Source: an uncultured Gammaproteobacteria bacterium (lineage in GTDB: Bacteria > Pseudomonadota > Gammaproteobacteria > Pseudomonadales > UBA5518). From it: a stretch of 7,225 nucleotides of DNA. The notes beneath the pieces were generated by a model. It ran no database searches. It was not told the DNA's origin and saw only the letters and a program-made list of their open reading frames with translations. Shown one piece after another: positions 6,563-7,225 of this stretch; positions within the stretch are counted from its first letter, which is position 1, and the number at the start of each line of letters is the position of its first letter. The translations under genes were made by a program, and so were the position numbers. Location: assembly GCA_903921135.1 (NCBI GenBank), contig CAIXOY010000254.1, positions 1 to 7,225 of the forward strand. The letters are read 5' to 3'.

Positions 6563-6883
6563 AAGCGGCGTTTCGCCTGCATCCGGGTCGAGCCAATCCT
6601 CCGGCGGCGTGGATTCATCTACCCAGCCGTCGGGCGCTTTTCCGCGCAGTGTGTAAGCAAAGGCGATGATCTGGGCAACGCACAGGTAAAGCGTTTCCGG
6701 AATCTCGTCCCCCAGATCAAGTTCTGACAGCAATGTCGCCAGTGCATGGTTTTCGAGCAGTGGCACGCCGTGCTCCCGCGCGAGGGCGATGATCCGCTCC
6801 GCCGTGTCGTCCTGCCCGCTTGCCGTGACACGGGGCGCGGCCTCTCCGTCATATTCGAGCGCGATCGCACGTCGGCGAGCCAT
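6533..6883 (-). CDS. FlhB C-terminal-domain-like protein (FhlB type)
   Basis: This small soluble protein resembles the C-terminal part of the export switch protein FlhB, without its membrane domain. Its 116 residues start MARRRAIALEYDGEAAPRVT and continue with ASGQDDTAERIIALAREHGV, PLLENHALATLLSELDLGDE and IPETLYLCVAQIIAFAYTL. This is the FlhB fold that follows the cleavage site; the NPTH cleavage motif itself is absent, as in other FhlB-type proteins. Such a fragment can replace the native FlhB C-terminal domain in Salmonella, so a role in export-substrate switching is plausible. Residues 81-116 form a tail with two tryptophans (87 and 97) in an acidic, proline-containing setting, which I do not recognise. 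The start is fixed by the family N-terminus and by GAGGA about 10 bases upstream. It begins 5 bases after the stop of the fliK-like gene, so the two are probably one operon. The frame continues further upstream, but that part overlaps fliK out of frame. Confidence 0.85.
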   Translation of the reverse strand: MARRRAIALEYDGEAAPRVTASGQDDTAERIIALAREHGVPLLENHALATLLSELDLGDEIPETLYLCVAQIIAFAYTLRGKAPDGWVDESTPPEDWLDPDAGETPLLPGPHGRQP

Positions 6884-6888
6884 TGGCT

Positions 6889-7225
6889 TCAGGTCCTCAC
6901 GTCGAGCAATCTGCCGAAGCGCAGTGCTGCCGGCTCGGGTGGGCGGCCGGGCAGGCATTCCACGCGCTCTACCTCGACACCCTGCGCGCGCAGAGCTTCT
7001 TCGAGTCCGCCGATGGCCTCTCTGGCTGCACGCACGGTGCTTTCGCGCTCGGCCCAAAGCGTGGTGCCCAGCCTGTGACCTGTAAGCCGGACCAGCGCGT
7101 GGATGGGGCCAAGGCTCGCGCAATCGAGGCAGAGCATCACGCTCCACTCGCGTGACTCACGGGCGGTTTCACCCCGGCGGCCCGGCGGCTCTTCGAGGCG
7201 AAGTCTGAGGGAGTCGAAGCCCGAG
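6889..7225 (-). CDS. fliK: Flagellar hook-length control protein FliK-like, C-terminal part (5' end outside window)
   Basis: FliK is the secreted molecular ruler that stops hook growth and, through FlhB, switches the export apparatus to filament proteins. The frame is open from the window edge, giving 111 residues to the TGA at 6891-6889. The visible part is the globular C-terminal Flg_hook domain: a strand SGFDSLRLRLEEP, then WSVMLCLDCASLGPIHALVR, LTGHRLGTTLWAERESTVRA, AREAIGGLEEALRAQGVEVE and VECLPGRPPE. The pattern LD..LGPI...V.L....L...LWAE is that domain's core. The internal GTG at 7140 is not a start, because domain sequence precedes it. The next gene, 5 bases on, encodes an FlhB-like protein, which fits a functional pair. 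Whether this is the main FliK or a second paralogue cannot be told here. Confidence 0.85.
   Translation of the reverse strand, partial: SGFDSLRLRLEEPPGRRGETARESREWSVMLCLDCASLGPIHALVRLTGHRLGTTLWAERESTVRAAREAIGGLEEALRAQGVEVERVECLPGRPPEPAALRFGRLLDVRT

Noticed and set aside
6563..6660. Possible terminator just beyond the DUF2802 gene
   Set aside because: The short T and A runs here are not next to a convincing GC-rich stem, and the region codes for the FlhB-like protein.
6884..7147. N-terminal extension of the FlhB-like frame on the minus strand
   Set aside because: It overlaps the fliK-like gene in another frame and gives Arg/His-rich sequence without family features. The domain begins right at ATG 6883.
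1..7225. Defence system, CRISPR array, mobile element or RNA gene
   Set aside because: I found no repeat-spacer pattern, transposase, terminal inverted repeats or tRNA-like sequence. Almost all bases are accounted for by flagellar genes.

Overview
The window is a flagellar gene block from a GC-rich proteobacterium, most likely a gammaproteobacterium. The protein families and their order (flhA-flhF-flhG/fleN-fliA, then motC-motD-parC, then a DUF2802 gene, then an FhlB-type FlhB-like gene with fliK) match the polar-flagellum locus known from Pseudomonas and relatives. The genus cannot be fixed from the sequence alone. There is no RNA gene, IS element or CRISPR array.

Layout. Positions 1-553 are the 3' end of flhA (export gate). 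Then come flhF (606-1823), flhG/fleN (1826-2686), fliA (2711-3418), motC (3438-4178), motD (4198-5217), a parC-type ParA ATPase (5246-6046) and a short DUF2802 membrane protein (6131-6562), all on the plus strand. Gaps run from about 2 to 84 bases, so this looks like one or a few co-transcribed units. On the minus strand, reading toward them, are the 3' end of a fliK-like gene (7225-6889) and a small FlhB-C-terminus-like gene (6883-6533). The FlhB-like gene overlaps the end of the DUF2802 gene by 30 bases.

How the genes fit together. FlhA forms the export gate. FlhF and FlhG set the place and number of polar flagella. FliA (sigma 28) switches on late flagellar genes. MotC/MotD form a stator. 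ParC normally places chemotaxis arrays at the pole. FliK and FlhB-like proteins act in hook-length control and substrate switching.

The most notable point is what is missing. In Pseudomonas-type loci, cheY, cheZ, cheA and cheB lie between fliA and motC, and parP/cheW genes lie between parC and DUF2802. Here fliA and motC are 19 bases apart, and parC and DUF2802 are 84 bases apart. The locus keeps the stator and the polar positioning ATPase but holds no chemotaxis signalling gene. Smaller oddities are departures from consensus in the FlhF GTPase motifs, a FlhG without a clear N-terminal DQAxxLR activator motif, a long MotD tail, a shortened DUF2802 protein and an acidic tail on the FlhB-like protein.
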